NCBI GenBank assembly: GCA_039111635.1
Contig: JBCAQO010000001.1
Span: 2,666,001 to 2,730,000, forward strand
Length of the DNA stretch: 64,000 bases
Origin: Heterobasidion occidentale
Lineage: Eukaryota; Basidiomycota; Agaricomycetes; Russulales; Bondarzewiaceae
Direction of reading: 5' to 3'
Shown here in pieces: positions 1 through 11,500 of this stretch. The position numbers and the translations under genes are program-made. Within the stretch, counting starts at the first letter, position 1. The number at the start of each line of letters is the position of its first letter. The notes under the pieces are model-generated. The model was not told where the DNA came from, did no database searches, and worked only from the letters and a program-made list of their open reading frames with translations.

Positions 1-23
1 CTCGCCATACAGACGACCCTTAG
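1..23 (+). CDS. Alpha/beta-hydrolase, last 11 coding bases (left copy, partial)
   Basis: Bases 1-12 are the end of an intron (acceptor CAG at 10-12) and 13-23 are the final coding bases, ending in the TAG stop at 21-23. This matches 36017-36039, where the complete gene is present. Everything else of this gene copy lies to the left of the window. The identification rests only on identity with the complete copy. Confidence 0.7.
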
Positions 24-1410
24 CGTGACCCCCCTCCCTCCCTCCTTCCCGCGGGTCGACCTTCTCGACGCTGCACTGTTTTCGCCCACTGCTGTTTATC
101 AATTAAATATCGTTTTATTACCGCTCTCGGAACATCCGCCGCCGTGCCTCTGCCCGCTGTCACACGCGCGTAACACATTCACCCGCCTCTCTATAACGCG
201 ACTGCAGCCGCGCCGGGGGGCGCGCGCGCACGTTCGCTCGGTGTATCATCGCCCCACCCCCTCCCGGTCCGTCCATACCACCCCCACAACGCACGAGCGC
301 GTCCCCCCACCTCGCCTGCCTGTTTTTATCCGTCCGCCCCGCCCGCGCGACCCAACCTTCGAGTTCCGTATAATGCTGTGTCCTCTATCACACCTCCACC
401 GCCCTTTTGGAATTAATCATGTTTTTTTTTCGGGGGCCCCGTCCGTCGCCCGTCGCCCATCTCTCGGGAGTCCACATCGTCACACGATGGCGCGCGGGAC
501 GTGGGCGTATACGCGCGTGCGCGAGCCCCCCTGTTTTTTCCTCATCCGACTTTCCTTCCCTGTTTTTGTGCGTGGCGTGGCGTCCTGTTTCTTGAATAGG
601 CCTTATTTTATTTTCGTCTGTCTGTCTGTCTGCCTTCTTTCTTTCTTCGTTCGCGAGTCCCCTGTGTACTTAGATATCGGACGCGGTATATACCACACGC
701 GCGCGGTGCCAGGCCGGTGCGGCACCGCGCCCCTCAGCATCGCGCTTGCTCGGACCTCGCACGACGTCGTGTGCGTCTAGGTGTGCAGGCTCGACGACGT
801 CGGCTCTTTGCGAAAGATTTCAGGAAAAGGCACGGAAAGAAAAGGGCCTTCAAGCGGCCGTGGGCGACGCTATCGCCGCCCTCGACGCCTCGCGCCATTC
901 GACCGAGATCCACAAGCGGAGGCTCTTGCGCATAAGTATAGGTTATAAGTACTGCGAATCGCGCTGCGCGCGACGTCTACGTACAAGCGGGCCCTCGACC
1001 CCGCGCCGTCCGAGCGCGCAGATCCACAGTCGAGCGGCGGGCCGCTGCCATTCATCAGTAAACAGCAGAAAGAAAAAAATTAGTCGACTGAGACGAATCG
1101 AGCAATAAACAAGCAAGCGCTCGGATTGCGGAGGGTAGGGTAGAAAAGGCAAGAGCAGCACGTGCAAGGGTGGTAAGGGCGAAGGTATGAAGGGCGATGT
1201 GGGAAGGGCAAGGGAGAGGGAGAGGGGGAGGGAAGGAGAAGAGAGCGGAGGGAGGCGGCGGAGGCAGCGCTACATACTCGTACAATCCGACGGAAGCGCG
1301 AGTCCCAGAGATCCTAACACGGCGTGAACAAAGCAAGTCGTAAAAACACAACGCGACGCGACTGCGTGGCACCGGAAGCTAAACGTTATACACCAGTCGG
1401 GGCGCGCCGC
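24..1410. other. Gene-free stretch between convergent genes (left copy)
   Basis: 3' flanks of the hydrolase (+) and of the Ser-rich membrane protein (-). It holds TCTG/TTTC tracts near 617-650, a perfect 10-bp hairpin at 701-730, and a coding-looking block at about 800-945 with no visible start codon. Open frames here are short, differ between the two copies, or are low-complexity. I see no recognisable gene or RNA. Confidence 0.6.
701..730. repeat. Perfect inverted repeat (10-bp stem, 10-base loop)
   Basis: GCGCGGTGCC at 701-710 pairs exactly with GGCACCGCGC at 721-730. Both arms are identical in copy 2 (36733-36762). There is no T-run after it, and the site is about 680 bp past the hydrolase stop codon. 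Function unknown. Confidence 0.6.
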
Positions 1411-3280
1411 TCACGCGAGGTCTCGTATTCGGCGCTCCACCCACAGCTGGCTGTTCGGGCTCGCGGGCACCGGCGGGGGCGGGAGCGGGTTCCTGCTCGG
1501 CGGCCTCGGGAACGCTGTGGTGCGCGCGCGCAGAACCAAAAAAAACACACACACAACGTCACTCATCAGCCACCGCGCCTCCCTCGTGAACGCGACAAAA
1601 ACCACTCACCGCTCAACTCGCTGAACGTGCTGAACGCGCCGGGGCTCACCGACCGCCCAGGCGCGTTCTCGTACCCGTCCCGGTCCCCGTACGCGTATCC
1701 GTACGCGTACGCGCCCGACTCGTCCGACGCGCCGCCGCGCGAGCGGTACGACAGCCCGTCGTCGCGCGAGCGGCCCGAGGTCGGCGTCGGCGGGACGTAG
1801 TCCGCCGCGCCGGGCGGGTCGTCGAACGGCGAGAAGGTGAGCACGGGGCGCGAGATCGCGCGCCCTGCGGCCGTGGGCGCGGCGAAGGGCGCGGCGCGCG
1901 CGGGTGAGGGGGTGCGGGCACGCGCGGGCGCGGGCGCGTAGCTGGTGCTCGCGCCGGGGTGAACAGGGGGACGGGCGCGGGTGGGGGCATGTAGGTGGGG
2001 CGGGGCGCGAGGGAGGGCGAGGGGCCTGCGAGGGCGGGGGAGGGCCCGCGCGGGGGCGAGGGGGGCGGGGGCGCGGAGGAGCCTGGGGTGACGGTGGCGG
2101 TGCGGCGGCGGGCGCGGGTGACGACGATGACGGCTGCGCCGAGGATGAGGGAGAGGGCGCCGAGGACGGAGAGGATGGCGATGACGGCGATGGTGGAGCC
2201 GGGGAGGGGCGTCGTGCGGGAGGTGTCGGGTGCGGAGGTCGCGGTGGCGGTGGAGGAGGCGGTCGGGGGGAAGAAGGATGCGGAGGGGGAGCGCGAAGGC
2301 GCGAAGGTGTTGAGTGTTGAGCCGGAGGCGCTCGAAGAAGAAGAAAGCGAAGAGGAAAGAGCGGAGGACGCTGCGGATGCAGAGGTGGATTGTATGGACA
2401 CGATCGCCGATGTTGATGCTGATGTCGATGTCGATGCTGATAGTGATGCGATCGAGGACGAGGAGAGCGCCGCGAGTGAGCTCGCGGCTGCAGACGCGGA
2501 CGCGGCTGACAGGTGGGAGGTGGAGTCAGCACGGTTCGCGATGCACGGGCGCGTACCGGGACGCGAGAAGGGGGCCGGGGGAAGCACGGAATGGAGTGGA
2601 ACGGGTGGAATGGGCGGATGGAAGGGGATTCTAGCTCACCTGCGTTTGAATCGACGGAGACGAGGAGGCCGCCAAAGGTCAGCTGGCCCGCGCCGCCGTC
2701 GCTTGTCTGCACGTTGAAGGCCCTGAGGACGTGCTGGACCGAGCTGTCGAGGCCGTCAAAGGCGACTAGAACGGTCTGGGAGAAGGGGTGGATGAGGTCA
2801 AAATTCGAAATGGTTACATAAATGGGGGAGAGCGAGGCTGACCGCGAGCTGGCTCTGGGCGACTCCGGGCTGCTGGGAGTTGACGAGCTTGAAGGGGCCG
2901 CCGCCGTTCCCTGCGGGGTCGCAGTCGATGCAGACGACAGCGCGGCCGCCTGAGGAGCCCATGAAGCCGATGTAATCCACGCTCGTTGCTCCGACTGGGG
3001 GGACGTGGGGGTGAGCGTGAGCGAAACGAAGCGGGCGCGGGTGGGGGTGGGGTGGGGACGGACCTGGGAGGATGACGGACAAGCTCGCGCCGAGGACGTC
3101 CGTGAACGCGAGCTGACCACCAGAGACTGCGGTGGAAGGCGCGGTCTGCCATCCTTGAGAGAAAGAAATGGAAGGGTCTGCGGGAGCGAGAGAGAGCGGA
3201 CGAGGCGCGCCTGCGGCTTCAGAGAGAGGAAAGCAGAGTGCGAAGAGAAAGAGGACGAGCAAAAATGGACTCAAGGGCAT
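1411..3280 (-). CDS. Secreted/single-pass membrane protein with Ser-rich stalk (left copy)
   Basis: Start ATG at 3278-3280, five exons (3280-3064, 2994-2843, 2775-2640, 2505-1610, 1514-1411), about 500 residues. The N-terminus is a signal peptide (MPLSPFLLVLFLFALC). A ~150-residue ectodomain with motifs such as DYIGFMGSSGG and DGLDSSVQHVL follows, then a Ser/Thr/Ala-rich stalk, one membrane segment (IAVIAILSVLGALSLILGAA), a basic stop-transfer stretch (TRARRR) and a Pro-rich cytoplasmic tail. This layout resembles fungal Mid2/Skg6-like surface sensors, but I do not recognise the ectodomain. The exon lengths sum to one base short of a multiple of three: the frame changes near 1945-1960 in a C-rich run, identically in copy 2. 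Function unknown; a cell-wall or stress-sensor role is only a guess from the architecture. Confidence 0.7.
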
Positions 3281-3790
3281 CACGGAGGGGGGCAGAGGAA
3301 GGGGGGACGCTCAGCATCCCCTTGGCCGGACGTAGAGCTCAGACCAGGAGCCAAGGGGCGAAGAGGCAGCAGCACTCGGACGTGGTCGACCAGGAATGAT
3401 GAGATCCATGAACCGCGTCTGCCCGGCAACTCCTCCGGTCCCACGCGCCGTCGCCGCCAGCATCGCTCTCGTTGTCCCCAGCATCTGTGTTCCCAGCCTT
3501 GCCATCAGCATGCGACCATCCCATCAGATCCGCAACACGACAACCCCGCCGCCGCCGCCGCCGCCGCCAGCCAGTCGAGGCCGCGCCGCACCGCACCGCA
3601 CAGCAGACGCGGCCGGAGGGTGACCGGGGTCGTGCCGATGACCGAAAGCGGGTGGGTGGACGTGGTGGCGCTCCGGGGGTGGGTCCGGCCTGCGACTGAG
3701 GCCTGTTCCGCTGAGCAAGCTCAAGCAACCCGCTGCAATGCTCTGAATATTCACTTCCCTCCCCTCCACACACACACACACACACACACG
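3281..3790. promoter_or_regulatory. Divergent promoter region: membrane protein (-) / IES1 (+)
   Basis: 510 bp between two divergent start codons. It contains a CCG trinucleotide tract (about 3546-3570) and, directly 5' of the IES1 start, a CA repeat. I see no confident TATA box. Copy 2 (39317-39771) is shorter because of contractions in both tracts and a further deletion around 39620. Confidence 0.5.
3767..3788 (+). repeat. (CA)11 microsatellite in the IES1 5' leader
   Basis: It ends two bases before the IES1 ATG (3791). Copy 2 has (CA)8 at 39754-39769. This is a length polymorphism between the copies at a position that would lie in the mRNA leader. Confidence 0.85.
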
Positions 3791-6416
3791 ATGGCCTCTC
3801 ACAAGCCGTCCACGTACGTCCCTCCCCCCTCCCCGTCTCCCCTCCCTCCCACTGATCCCCGCACAGCTCCCTCTACGCACGCCGCAAGCTCTTCGCCATC
3901 AAGCATGACGAGGCCCAACCCCTCACCCGCCGCGACATCCAGTACGACTTTCTCCACGCCCTCTTCTCAAACTCCCTCCGCGCCTTCACCGACCCCCACG
4001 CACCCGCACCCGCACCCTCCCTCGCCGCACCCGCCCCCCAGAAGGTCACCTTCCGCGATCTCTATGTCCGTGCCCTCCTCCAGTCCCCACGCTGCTCCCG
4101 CGCCCTCCGCGAGAAGATGCAGGACTCTCCAGAGTTTGCCACAGACTTTGCAATGATCGCCCTCCTCGCAAACGTCGGTCGCGTCAACACCACCATGACA
4201 TGTCCGTCCCGCCCCCGTTCCCTTTGTCCCCACACACCCATCTGACCTTCTTCTCCCGCCCCCGCAGTCCTCCCAGAGATGCGCACCTCCCTCCGCACCT
4301 ACCACCCCGTTCCCTCGCTCCAAAAGACGGACGGGAACCTCCAGGACGCCCCGCGCATAAAGAACCTCCTCAAGGCCTGCCAGCTCCCACACGAGACCGA
4401 CAACGTCCCCGGCTCCCCGTCCGAGCTCCGCGTCCTCGCAGTAAGTCACCGTGACCCGCGCCGGGTATCGATCGCTGATCCCGCTGATCCCACAGGGCAG
4501 AGGCATCGTGCCCACCTCCAACATCGTCAACGTCCTCTTCTGCCTATCGAACAACTTCACCGTGCGTCTCTCCTCCCTGCCTTTCGCCCCCTCTCCTCAC
4601 CTCGCCCCGCCTCCAGAACGTCGCGCACGAGCACTTCGGCCGCCTCGACATCGACTTCCTCGACCTCTTCCTCCCCATCCACGTCTCCTCCGCCTCCCGC
4701 GCCCGCGCCTTCCTCTGGCTCGTCCACCACTACCACGAAGGCTCCGGCCTCGCCCGCTCCTCCACCGCCCCCTCCACAGCCTCCACCGCCTCCACCGCCT
4801 CCACCCCCGCGCCCACCTCCCCCTCGGGCGACGCCGCCGCCGCCGCCGCGGGCACTCCGAACCCGTTCGCCGATGCCCATGCGCGCGCGCACCCGGGCAT
4901 GGTGCCCACCCTCGTCGACCTCCCGCTCCCCGAGTTCGAGGCGGAGAACGTGGACCCCGAGGACGAGATCGCGCAGGGCGCACGCATGTCCCGCTACCGC
5001 CTCGACTTCCTCGCCAACCCGAGCGCCGGCGCCGGCGCCGCGCGCGGCGGGAGCGTCGCGGGGAGCGCGAAGGGCGCCGGGGAGGGCGGGGAGGAGAAGA
5101 AGAGCGGCAAGGCCCGCGTGAGGGACCGCGCGAAGGAGAAGGAGCGGGCGCAGGAGAGGGCACGCGCGAGGGAGGCAGAGGCGGCGGACGCGGAGATGGA
5201 CGTGGACGTGGACGTGGACAGCCCGGGCATGCAGGATTCGCCCGCGCCCCCGCCCGCGTCGGCGCCCCCGAAGGGCAAGAAGCGCGCGCACAGCGCCATC
5301 GAGCCCGCCGACGGCGACGACGACGACTCGATAGCCGTCGCCGCGGCCGACAACGACGACTCCGCCTCGTCCAGTGCGTGCCTCTCTCTCTCTCCCACAC
5401 ACTCTGACCGACCGCCCGACCGGCGTCCACCAGCGACGCGCGAGCCACCAGCGCAGAGGCGCCAGCTCTCCCAAGACATCGTCCAGGACCGCAACTCCCC
5501 AGCCATCCTCCCGCCCGCCCCGCCCCCGTTTCCCGCAGTCCCCTCCGCATCCGCATCCGCGTCCGCAGCCCCACCCGCATCCGCAACGCCTGCGCCTGCG
5601 CCCCCTCCGGCGCCAGCCTCCGCCCCGGTGCCCAAACCGCGTGCCCCGCGCCGCCGCGCACCGCGCACGCGCGCCCCCCGCGTGTCCGCCGCTGCCCGCG
5701 CCGCCGCGAGTGCTAGCGCCAGCGCCAACGGCACCGTCCCCGCCGCCGCCAGCGCCCGTGCGCCCGCCCGCTCGCGCGCGCGTGGACCCGCTCTCAGCCG
5801 CGTCCCCGCGGCGGTGCCGCGCGTGCTCTCCCCGCCGGCGCAGCCGCTGCAGCACCCGCCGCCGACGACGACGGCGCGCGGAGTCGCGATGCACGTGTGT
5901 CCGCAGCGGACGATGCTCCAGCGTGCGTCGCTCCTCCTTTCTACGTCTGTCCTTTTGTTGACGGACGCTTTGGTGCGAATTTGGATTGATTTCAGACGCG
6001 TGGCACGTGATTAGTACCGTCGACCCGCTCGCGGACTCGGATGAGGAGGGCGTGGACGAGGGGTCGCGTCTCGAGTACTGTGAGTCCGCCTCCCGTCTTC
6101 ATCCTTGCTATCTCTGCGCGCATACATCCGCGTCCCCGCCCCGCCCCGCACGCATACATCCCGTCATCGTTGTCGCATCCGGCCGCTCACGCGCACCCTC
6201 TCTCTCTCTCTCTCGCACACAGCCACCCGCCTCGAGGTCGTCCAGGGCATCCGCGCGCACGCGCACATGCTCGCCGTCGCGCGGCGCCAGCAGGCATTGT
6301 ACTACCCCGCACCCGACGCCGCCCTCGCCTCGACCGCGGACCCCGCGCCGGCCCCGGGGCCCGTCGCGCTCCCGCCCCTCGACGTCGACCCGCGCACGGG
6401 TCCGCAGTCGCGCTGA
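3791..6416 (+). CDS. IES1: INO80 chromatin-remodelling complex subunit Ies1 (left copy, intact frame)
   Basis: Eight exons (3791-3813, 3867-4201, 4268-4440, 4496-4561, 4617-5373, 5434-5922, 5996-6079, 6223-6416) join to a 706-residue frame. Family-typical blocks are visible: YARRKLFAIKHDEAQPLTRR near the N-terminus, then MIALLANVGRVNTTMTFLPE, RTYHPVPSLQ, NVLFCLSNNF, and ARAFLWLVHHYHE followed by NPF, which I recognise from fungal Ies1 proteins. After about residue 300 the chain is long and low-complexity (acidic, Lys-rich, then Ala/Pro-rich). A short conserved C-terminal part (WHVISTVDPLADSDEEG; TRLEVVQGIRAHAHM) closes it. Known role: nuclear accessory subunit of the INO80 ATP-dependent remodeller. 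The assignment is by recalled family pattern, not a search. The intron at 5374-5433 is 60 nt and in frame, so its retention would not stop translation. Confidence 0.75.
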
Positions 6417-6619
6417 CCCTCTGCGCGCGCGGGCACGGCGCCATCCTTCGCGTTCCGCCCGCAGCCGTCCTCGTGATCCTGCATTGAGCCCCCACTCCCT
6501 CGTTCGTGCGCCCGGTTGGTAATTTATTCCCTGTTTATAGCTGTTCTATGGCTCTCTTTTTTCGCGGTACATATTTGCGTCGCGCGGTCGGGTTTCGGTG
6601 TATGGGGTATGTGTGGGGT

Positions 6620-6655
6620 TTGGCGTTGGCGTTGGCGTTGGCGTTGGCGTTGGCG
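6620..6655 (+). repeat. (TTGGCG)6 hexamer repeat
   Basis: Six perfect units about 200 bp past the IES1 stop. Copy 2 has eight perfect units (42563-42610) preceded by one degenerate unit. A short run on the opposite strand sense (GCCAAC units, about 7298-7317) lies 650 bp downstream. Confidence 0.85.
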
Positions 6656-8512
6656 CGGCATGGTGCGTGTGGTGGTATGGCCAGAGGCGCGCTTTGAATT
6701 TCGACTTTTTCTCTTTTTCTCCTGTTGCTCCCGAAGACAGTTTGGCCACCGTGCGTCGTCGTTCGCTCGCTCGCGTGTGGGTTCATGTTTGTCTGTCCCT
6801 TCGCTCGTTTAGCTCGTGTTTTTCTATTCGTTCGTTCGTTCGTTCGCCGAGGGTCGCGGCGGCAGACCGTGCGACGCGCTCGCTCGCCGCCGCACGATCT
6901 CTTGTCCTCGTCCTCGTCCTCGTCCTCCTCTCGCCCTCGCATCCGCGCCTCGGACGCTCGCCTCCTAGGATATGGATATGGATATGGATATGCCCCTCCT
7001 TCGGATAGACACAGCCCAGCTCGCGTCTCGCATCCGCCGACCCACCCACGCCCTCAGGCTTCCCCCCTCCTCGCTCGTAGCCCGTACCCCCGCGGCCCAC
7101 CCTTCGCCCCCTCTCTCCCAGCTCCTCAACCACGAGCGCTCCCTCGTCGACTCGGAGTGCCCGCCGCGCCTGTGCATCACCCTCCCCCAGTCACATACAT
7201 GCATGCATAAACACATAAATACATATACGCACTCATACATAGTCGCACATATACATCGAGTAAATAACGTGCGTGGGACAGACCCGTGGAATGCGAATGC
7301 CAACGCCAACGCCAATGCAAATCCGATGTAGCGCGGTGCGCGGTGCGGTGTGGTGCGTGCGTCCTGGAGTCTGGACGACGCGATCTCCGGCGGACCTCCG
7401 CCTGCAGAGACCTTGCCCGGACCGACTCGCGCGGACGACGGCCCAGCTCCTCCATCTTCATCCCTATGTTTAATTTCATTCGCTCTATCTTTGTGCATCT
7501 ATCCATCTCGGCCAGAGACGCAGACGCGCAGAGCAGAGGGTTTCTAGAAACGCGTTGCTTGGGATTTATACAGTGCCGCAGACGCCCGGAACGACGAACG
7601 AGCCCCATGGCCATGTGTTCAGCCCCCCGCCTCCAGGCTGCATTGCCTCTGCATCGCCCACGTCGCTGCTCCGGAACCCTACGATGATCGGAAGACGCAC
7701 GACAGCGAGCAAGCACACATGCGCGCATGCCACGCACGCACGCGCGCACGCAAGGACGCACGCACCGGGAGTCGACGGGCGGCGAGCGGCAGGCTTGATA
7801 CTCCTACACTATCTACGGCGCGCTCGCCGATCGCGGCGCCCGGCGACGTCCAAGGTATGTATGCGTGCGTGCGTGCGTGCGTGCGTGCATGTATGTATGT
7901 ATGTATGAGTGATTGTATGTATCCCTGCCTGCCTGTATGTATGTATATGCCAGAACAAGAGAGAGACGCGAAGAAAAAGGGATAAAGAAAAGAGGAGGCG
8001 GGAGGAGGCGGGAGGAAGGCCAAGAAAGCGGAGGCGCAGAACAGGAGAGGCAGACAGACGGACAGACAGACGGAGAGGGAGAGGCAGACAGACGGAAAGA
8101 CAGAGGAGAGAGAAAGGGGATATCGACAGAATTGTATAACATAATGGAAATCGAGAACTGTCATTCGGGGGCCCACCGTCAATGAAAGGAAGAGAAGAGA
8201 AGAGAGAGGCGGAGGCGGAGGTCGCGAACGCCCGGCACAAAAAAGGTGTTGTAAAACACGGGGGGAGCGATGTGTGTGCGTGTGCGTATGGATGTGTGTG
8301 AGAGAGAGATGGTGTCAGAGATCCGGTGAAGCATCGAGATCGGCGTGATCCTGAAGCATAAAATACAACGAGAGGCGGTGAGGAAAAGGCGTGTCGAAGG
8401 GGGCGCGAAACCAGGGCCGTCGGTACGCAAAAAGAAAGAAAGAAAGAAAGAAAAAGACCATGCCCGCACCCCATTTTCATCCAGCGAAACGACAGCCTCC
8501 GAATCCCACCTA

Positions 8513-8544
8513 CCCGCCCGCCCGCCCGCCCGCCCGCCCGCCCG
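8513..8544 (+). repeat. (CCCG)8 tract abutting the MIT-gene stop codon
   Basis: Eight perfect units end one base before the stop codon of the minus-strand MIT-domain gene (8546-8548). In copy 2 the tract has decayed to mixed CCCG and GCTC units (about 44481-44521). Confidence 0.8.
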
Positions 8545-8545
8545 C

Positions 8546-11500
8546 TCACTCGGCGAGCCACTTTTCGCACTTCTTCACGTACTTGTCGAGCAGCTGCGCA
8601 AGGTCGCGGATCACGAACGTGAGCACGACCGTCGCGAAGAACTCGGACGCGCGCCGGAGCTTGCTCTCGACGGCGGCGCGCAGCTCCGGCGGCAGCGCCG
8701 CGTACGACGGCGCGACGGGCTGCATCGCGACCGCCTTGGAGTGCTCGTCGAGCAGCTGCGCCTGCAGGAAGAGCCGGCTGAGCCCGTGCACGTACGACGC
8801 GGGCGAGTCGAGGCTGTCCAGCGATCTTGGGTGAGCTCAGCACGCGGCGACGCGAACACGGACGGGAGGGTGCTCACTTCTTTCCGTTGGTGAACTTGTC
8901 GAGCTGGCGCGTCAGCTTGCCGCCCCACGAGGTGACCCCGGTGGACTTCTTCACGACGAAGCCCTCCCCGACGCCGAGCTTCTTCCCAAAGTTCGCCACG
9001 ACGCCGTCGCACACGGCCGAGAACTCCTCAAGGCGGAGCGCCCACAGGTCGCCCTCGCGCCTTCCGATGCTCCCGATGCCCATCGCCATCCCGCTGCTCA
9101 CGTTCCCCGCGCCAAAGATGTCCACGCTCGTCGTCTGCACCTCCTCCAGCGCGGAGCACAGCACCTCCACCACGCGCACCTTCTCCGGCAGGCTCTGCAG
9201 CTTCGCGCCGCCCTGTGACCACACCTCGTGCGGGACGTGCAGCCGCCGCGTCACGTACCCGCCCGACTTGGACGTCATCGTGTGCCGCAGCAGGTTCATC
9301 ATGTGGTACGCCTTGCGCAGCGGGTCCGGCGGCGGCGCGGGCGGCAGCGGCGACGTCGGCGTCGTCGGCAGGTTGCTGTGCAGGATCGGCGGCGGCGGGA
9401 CGAGCTGCATCACGGGCGTGCCCAGCGGCGGCGACATCAGGCTCGTGACGACCGCGATCTGCGGCAGCTGCGCGCCGCCCTTGGACGACGACAACGACGA
9501 CGTCGCGGACGCCTTGCGCGGCATCGGCATGGTCGCGACCATGGACGATGACGTGCGCCCGGGGAGGTCCAGCGACATCGTCGGGAGCCCCGTCAGGCTC
9601 GGTCGGCGGCCCGGCTGCGACGCTGCGCGGCTGCGCCCGTAGCCGAGGCTCGACGTAGACGACACGGGCAGACCGACCGGCGCGATTTTCATGGAAGAGG
9701 GAGCGGCCGACTCGCTCGGGTTGGGCGAGCTGGACGTGGACGGCGGGGCGGACACCTTGGTCGTCCGTCTCTGGTGGATGGTGCCCATCGTCGTCGAGTG
9801 GTTGATGAGCGTCGTCGACGGCACGATCTCCGAGCGCGCGGAAGTCTGGGAGATCCCGCGCGGTCTCGGCGTGACGAACTTGGCCGACGAGGGCGGCGAG
9901 AGCTGCTCGTGCTCGTTGACGAGCGTGCGCGGGGTGGCGAGCGAGCCGCCCGAGGACTCTGATGGCGACGGCAGCGGGGGCAGCGGGTGCGACTCCCGGT
10001 TCGCGTCCCGCTGCGCCTGCACGATGCTCCGCGTCCGCGGCCTCCGGAAGTCCTCCTCGTACTCAAAGTGGTGCTGCTGCTGCGTCTGCAGCGTGCGGTC
10101 GTCGTATCTGTCGCCCTCCTCCGTGAGCGACTCGAGGCGGCTGCCCGAGCCCGTGCGCATGTGGCCTGTCGAGTTTCCTCGCGGGCGCGTGACGACGTTG
10201 AGGTGCTTGTTCACGACGCCATGTTGGTCGGGCGCGGGGGGCAGAGACGTCTGCGGCGGAGGGGCGGCGGGGGGAAGAACAGAGGCGGCTCGCGGGCGTG
10301 TGGGAGGGTGTCCGACCGGGGGAGGTCGCGCGGGAGGTAAGGCGGAGGCGCGGCTGGAAGACGGCTGAGGGAGGACCTCGTGTGATGGGTTCGACTGCAG
10401 CATAGACGCTGCGGCGTACGGGTGGAACGACGAGGTGCCGGCGAGGTCTAAGAGGGGATACCGCGTTAGTTTTTTGGGGCAAGCAAACGCCGCTCGAGGG
10501 GCGAAAGACGGTTTACCTTCGGGTTCTGGGTCGTCCATGGGAAATATGTCGCCGCCGTTGAGTCTGACGGTGGCGTCTTCGAGATATCTCTGGGTGTCGA
10601 TGGTCTGCGCTGGCACGAGCGAGTGGTTCGCGCGGGCCTGCACGGAGGTCTGGACGGAGGAATCCGAGGACGGGGAGCCCGAGACGGGGGAGGATGGCTG
10701 GGTGGTGTCCGTCGAGGCGGACATGGAGGCGGTGTAGAGGGAGGTCGGGGAGTGAGGGGTGGGCGTGATGTGGTAGATCACGCTGAGGATGTTCATGCGA
10801 TCGGCGTACGTATCGTGCTGGGAGGGCAAAAGTGTGAGAGTCGAGAGCGACAGATGATAACGTCCGCGACGACGGGCCACTCACGATGGCTTTCAGCCTC
10901 TTGACCTCTTCCTCCTGCGCGACGACGCTCCTGCGGCGCCCGCCGCGCCTGCGGTTGGACTCTGTGCTGTCCTCGCCGCGCATGACGCGCTCCATGACCT
11001 TGCTCAGTAGGGCCACGCTCTTGCCGTAGGCGATGACGGCGCCGTGGGGGTCATCGTTGGTAGAGTCGAGCTTGACGGCCTCGCGGGCGAGCTCCAAGGC
11101 CCTCGTGAGGGCCCGACGGGACGAGGGACGAGGCTCCGTGGCCAAACCCTGATCCGGGGGCGAGAGGAGGAGGCGGTCTGGGATGATGTCCTGGTGGTGG
11201 ACGGCGGGCTGGGGCTGGGCGGAGGGCTGAGGCGGGGAGTAAGCGACGGGGTGGTGGGGCGGGGAGTCTAGGCCATTGTGGTAGTAGGGGACTGGAGGGG
11301 CCGGTTGGGACGCGGCGGCGAGGCGGGCCTGGGAGAAGGCGGCGACGGCGGCGAGGCCGGGGGAGACGACAGGGCGAACGAAGGGGCTGTAGGCTGCGAA
11401 GCCGTTGTAGGTGGTGGTGGCGGCGTCGTCGTCGTCGTAGTCTGCGAGGCGGTCGAGGGAATCCGGGGGGGTGGTATCGATTATGGGTACACTGGGTATA

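Larger units (their letters stand above)
6417..8545. other. 2.1 kb gene-poor, microsatellite-rich stretch between convergent genes (left copy)
   Basis: Downstream of IES1 (+) and of the MIT-domain gene (-). It is packed with short tandem repeats: TTGGCG at 6620-6655, TTCG near 6823-6845, CCTCGT near 6903-6930, GGATAT at about 6967-6991, TGCG/TGTA at about 7856-7910, GAAA near 8430-8452 and CCCG at 8513-8544. A few short peptide-like blocks stay similar between copies (for example around 7120-7190 and 7795-7855, the latter ending in a GTATGT donor-like sequence), but I cannot assemble a gene. No RNA gene seen. Confidence 0.55.

Noticed and set aside
25..780. 251-codon open frame on the plus strand near the left edge
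   Set aside because: Low-complexity Pro/Arg/Ser composition; the corresponding frame in copy 2 is broken and different, so it is a GC-rich chance frame.
1904..2717. Gly/Glu/Asp-rich frames of 138 and 240 codons on the plus strand
   Set aside because: They are antisense shadows of the Ser/Pro-rich exon of the minus-strand membrane protein.
3005..4156. 383-codon plus-strand frame spanning the IES1 start
   Set aside because: It runs through the promoter, an IES1 intron and the wrong frame of the second IES1 exon; no conserved sequence.
4557..5894. 445-codon Arg/Gly-rich frame antisense to IES1
   Set aside because: Composition artefact of high GC3 on the coding strand.
6535..7761. Several 60-190 codon frames in the repeat-rich region after IES1
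   Set aside because: Made of translated microsatellites; frames and lengths are not kept between copies.
7853..7910. TGCG/TGTA runs considered as a possible telomere-like or CRISPR-like array
   Set aside because: Tetranucleotide microsatellite without spacers or telomere motif; length differs between copies.
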